Source of the DNA: Bacteroidaceae bacterium
GTDB taxonomy: Bacteria; Bacteroidota; Bacteroidia; Bacteroidales; Bacteroidaceae
Assembly: GCA_017520935.1 (NCBI GenBank)
Contig: JAFXEF010000013.1
Location: forward strand, 116,919-180,918
Direction of reading: 5' to 3'
Length of the DNA: 64,000 nt
The notes under the pieces were generated by a model. It saw only the letters and a list, made by a program, of their open reading frames with translations, made no database searches and had not been told where the DNA came from. Below, one piece after another: positions 62,126 to 64,000 of this stretch (the stretch's first letter is position 1; the number at the start of each line of letters is the position of its first letter). A program made the position numbers and the translations under genes.

Positions 62126-62345
62126 TTAGTCTTCCGTCGGTTTGCCATCGGCATCGTAGGTCACGACCTTATCCGTCGTTGTGGCATCCAATCCAGTGTA
62201 GCAGTAGATGGTACTGTTCGCTATCGAACCGCCTTCGCCACAGTTAATACTACCTGTCGCGTGATAACCCCATTCTTCACCTCTTTCATCTCCCAAATAA
62301 CCAATATAGTCAGAATACGAATTGTATCTAAAGGTATGATTTCAG
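62126..62345 (-). pseudogene. Out-of-frame C-terminal part of the fimbrillin-like gene
   Basis: On the minus strand the alternative frame reads RYNSYSDYIGYLGDERGEEWG, then HATGSINCGEGGSIANSTIYC and ends DADGKPTED at 62126. This continues the Gly/Asn/Cys repeat pattern of the upstream frame, so it is the displaced end of the same gene. The intact gene would encode about 522 residues. Confidence 0.7.
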
Positions 62346-63696
62346 ATTCCGAGATAATCACAACAGGGATCGTTTCAGGCCACCCCGTTAGACTCAAAGC
62401 ACTTCCGATACCAGGAGCAGAAGTCCATTTATCACCTGCACCATAGGCATATATGACCGCGTTTGTAATATTGATTGTTCCGCAAGTACCTTCGCCTGCT
62501 GCACCAATGGCTGAAGCGTAAAAGTTGTTCGTATACGCATATACTGTGACGTTTGAAATGTTAATGCTACCAGCATTATAACTTTCGTTGTTGTCGTAGT
62601 CGTACTTTCCTCCAATAGCTGAAGCATGACTACCGTGAGCACGAAGAATATTACCATTACTGTTCGAAGTAATATTAACTGTTCCGCCCTCTGCTACGAA
62701 GATACCTCCTGCCCTTCCCCACTCGCTATCTGCATATACAGTATTATTGCCCATAACAAATATGGTTGCGTTGCTGCCGGACGCGACATCAATAGCACTA
62801 CTGCCCTTACCAACCGTAATGCTTGCATTGTTTAGAACAATCGTCGGATTTCCGCTTTCGACCTTGATGCCGTAGTTGCCAGTGCCGGTAAACGTGTAAT
62901 ATGCATTGTCGTTGATGACGTATGTTGCAGTAAGGGTTGAGAGATCAACATCTACTTTTTTACCTGCGTACAGCGCATAACTATAGCCTGCTTTAGTAGC
63001 GACGTTAAAGGTATGTGTTGCAAGTTCTGTATCGCCATCCTTCACCATTACCAAACCACCCACAGCGAAAGTACCATAAAGGAAAGCATTGCCATTGTCG
63101 TCAGTGGTGAGGGTATAGTCATCGGCAACTACAGATGTCGTTCCTGCCGGAGCAAAACCGGTAGTGGTTACGGTCAATTCCTGACCGGCTTCTGATGCTA
63201 AACGCAGACGGCTGTAGGTGCGAGTGACATCTTTGAAGGAAATACTTACATTAAGACCGTCAACAGTCGTTTTTGCGGGGATGTACTCTGCCATACCATA
63301 CAGTTTGCCGCTGGCAAGACCGATGCTTCCGTCTGACTTTATCTCGCAGTCGGGTGCATATAGGGCAAGGACCCCAGTAATGTCAGAGCTGGCAAGAACT
63401 TTATCATTCAGAGTCCACACTCCTGATAAGTATTCAAGTGTGTAGCCCTGTTTCTTGCCGCTCTCGAAAGATATGGACAAAAGCAGTTTGTCACCTTCCT
63501 CCCACGCTGTCTTACCGACATCTTGTGTGCCGATAACACGGGTGTCAGGGCTTTCACCAAAAGCAGGGAAATCGCTTACCACGAATTGCAACGAGCCATT
63601 TCCGGCAGGCTGCAACACCTCATCCAATTCGTTGCTGCACGATGCTGCCGCTACCAGGGCAACAGCCATCAGTATGTATTGATATATCTTTCGCAT
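62221..63696 (-). CDS. Fimbrillin-like lipoprotein, C-terminus frameshifted
   Basis: 491 residues as read. The signal peptide ends in a lipobox A-A-A-S-C (C20). The N-terminal half resembles fimbrillin-like (Mfa/FimA-type) domains: SDFPAFGESPDTRV, WEEGDKLLLSI, TYSRLRLAS. The second half is a beta-rich repeat region (ITVGKGSSAIDVASGSNATI, VAEGGTVNITS, HASAIGGKYDYDNN, SAIGAAGEGTCGTINITNA). After about residue 440 the frame leaves the pattern; the continuation GSINCGEGGSIANSTIYCYTG is found in another frame down to a TAA at 62126-62128. A one-base indel near 62325-62360 is the simplest cause. It follows another fimbrillin-like gene by 48 bp. Confidence 0.75.
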   Translation of the reverse strand: MRKIYQYILMAVALVAAASCSNELDEVLQPAGNGSLQFVVSDFPAFGESPDTRVIGTQDVGKTAWEEGDKLLLSISFESGKKQGYTLEYLSGVWTLNDKVLASSDITGVLALYAPDCEIKSDGSIGLASGKLYGMAEYIPAKTTVDGLNVSISFKDVTRTYSRLRLASEAGQELTVTTTGFAPAGTTSVVADDYTLTTDDNGNAFLYGTFAVGGLVMVKDGDTELATHTFNVATKAGYSYALYAGKKVDVDLSTLTATYVINDNAYYTFTGTGNYGIKVESGNPTIVLNNASITVGKGSSAIDVASGSNATIFVMGNNTVYADSEWGRAGGIFVAEGGTVNITSNSNGNILRAHGSHASAIGGKYDYDNNESYNAGSINISNVTVYAYTNNFYASAIGAAGEGTCGTINITNAVIYAYGAGDKWTSAPGIGSALSLTGWPETIPVVIISESEIIPLDTIRILTILVIWEMKEVKNGVITRQVVLTVAKAVR

Positions 63697-63744
63697 ATTC
63701 TTTATTGTTTCAGATTCTTCACTTCGTTCAGAATGACAAAGAAA

Positions 63745-64000
63745 CTACTTTAAGTCGTTTTCATTGTTCCAGCCGTCTCCGAACGGGCTGTCAAAATCGC
63801 TCGTAGATATTTGCTCGATAGTCACCTTGTCCTTACCCACTTTCACGCTGACAGTATAGTGGATGCCGCTGGACAGCACCTCGGTATCGTCAGTAGTCTC
63901 GGCATTATCCAATAAGGCGGTAAGGGTGAAGAGGCGACCGCTGCTTGTCGTGATGCGTAGAGCAAGAGACTCTGCCTCGTTCGGCAAAGCATAACCACAG
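63745..64000 (-). CDS. Fimbrillin-like protein, C-terminal part, cut by the right window edge
   Basis: The frame is open to the window edge (reading CGYALPNEAESLAL from 64000), so the start lies outside. The visible 84 residues contain LRITTSSGRLFTLTALLDNA, then SSGIHYTVSVKVGKDKVTIEQI and an acidic end GDGWNNEND, which is the typical C-terminal pattern of Bacteroidales fimbrillin-like (Mfa-like) lipoproteins. It lies 48 bp upstream of the second fimbrillin-like gene on the same strand, so the two are likely an operon. What lies further upstream cannot be seen. Confidence 0.8.
   Translation of the reverse strand, partial: CGYALPNEAESLALRITTSSGRLFTLTALLDNAETTDDTEVLSSGIHYTVSVKVGKDKVTIEQISTSDFDSPFGDGWNNENDLK

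Noticed and set aside
1..64000. tRNA, rRNA, CRISPR arrays, transposases and phage genes
   Set aside because: I looked for these on both strands and saw no cloverleaf with a plausible anticodon arm, no regular repeat-spacer array and no integrase or transposase motif. A tRNAscan and CRISPR search would settle it.

Overview
The window looks like a chromosomal segment of a gut-type Bacteroidales (Bacteroides/Prevotella-like). The evidence is the dcw gene set, an archaeal-type phosphatidylserine decarboxylase, ATP-dependent PEP carboxykinase, fimbrillin-like lipoproteins, DUF3575, DUF4834 and DUF3467 proteins, TonB receptors with a carboxypeptidase-regulatory N-domain, weak Shine-Dalgarno signals, and many promoters of the Bacteroidota sigma type (TTTG or TTG near -33 and TAnnTTTG near -7, about 20 nt apart). 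All family names come from recognition by eye; no search was run.

Layout. 1-2.3 kb (minus): dut, a TPR lipoprotein and the start of a further lipoprotein. 2.5-8.6 kb (plus): a dGTPase-type HD hydrolase, then a large TPR protein paired with an outer-membrane barrel. 9.0-10.6 kb: pckA, facing a TonB-dependent receptor (10.8-13.1 kb, minus). 13.2-16.5 kb (minus): gamma-carbonic-anhydrase-like protein, LpxL-type acyltransferase and MsbA-type exporter, a lipid A unit. 16.7-20.2 kb: two glycosyltransferases, a Stealth-type sugar-phosphate transferase and a LicD-type transferase. 20.5-24.8 kb (minus): argS, rnhA, psd, pssA, DUF4834; several of these genes carry short repeat sequences in frame. 24.9-26.0 kb: a GH105 enzyme. 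26.1-32.8 kb (plus): a visibly A+T-richer four-gene operon of two DUF3575-like proteins, an OmpA-domain protein and a 988-residue repeated barrel protein. 32.9-39.1 kb (minus): patatin-like protein, M16 peptidase, priA and a FucP-type sugar transporter.

39.4-54.9 kb (plus) is a complete division and cell-wall cluster: mraZ, rsmH, ftsL, ftsI, murE, mraY, murD, ftsW, murG, murC, ftsQ, ftsA, ftsZ. A GTGG(T/G)(T/G) motif repeated every 10 bp upstream of mraZ looks like the MraZ operator, and two related non-coding elements flank ftsW. A DUF3467 protein follows. 55.4-59.6 kb (minus): GH106 rhamnosidase, msrA and a Dus enzyme in one unit. 59.7-60.1 kb: a very Cys-rich small lipoprotein. 60.2-60.8 kb is non-coding and rich in inverted repeats. 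60.8-61.9 kb: an AAA/DUF4143 ATPase. 62.1-64.0 kb (minus): fimbrillin-like lipoproteins, one with an apparent frameshift and one cut by the window edge.

The best candidates for something new are the DUF3575/OmpA/five-unit barrel operon (26.1-32.8 kb), the Cys-rich lipoprotein (59.7 kb), the families of short repeats that sit both between genes and in frame inside housekeeping genes, and a group of promoters with a conserved spacer that fire almost at the start codon.
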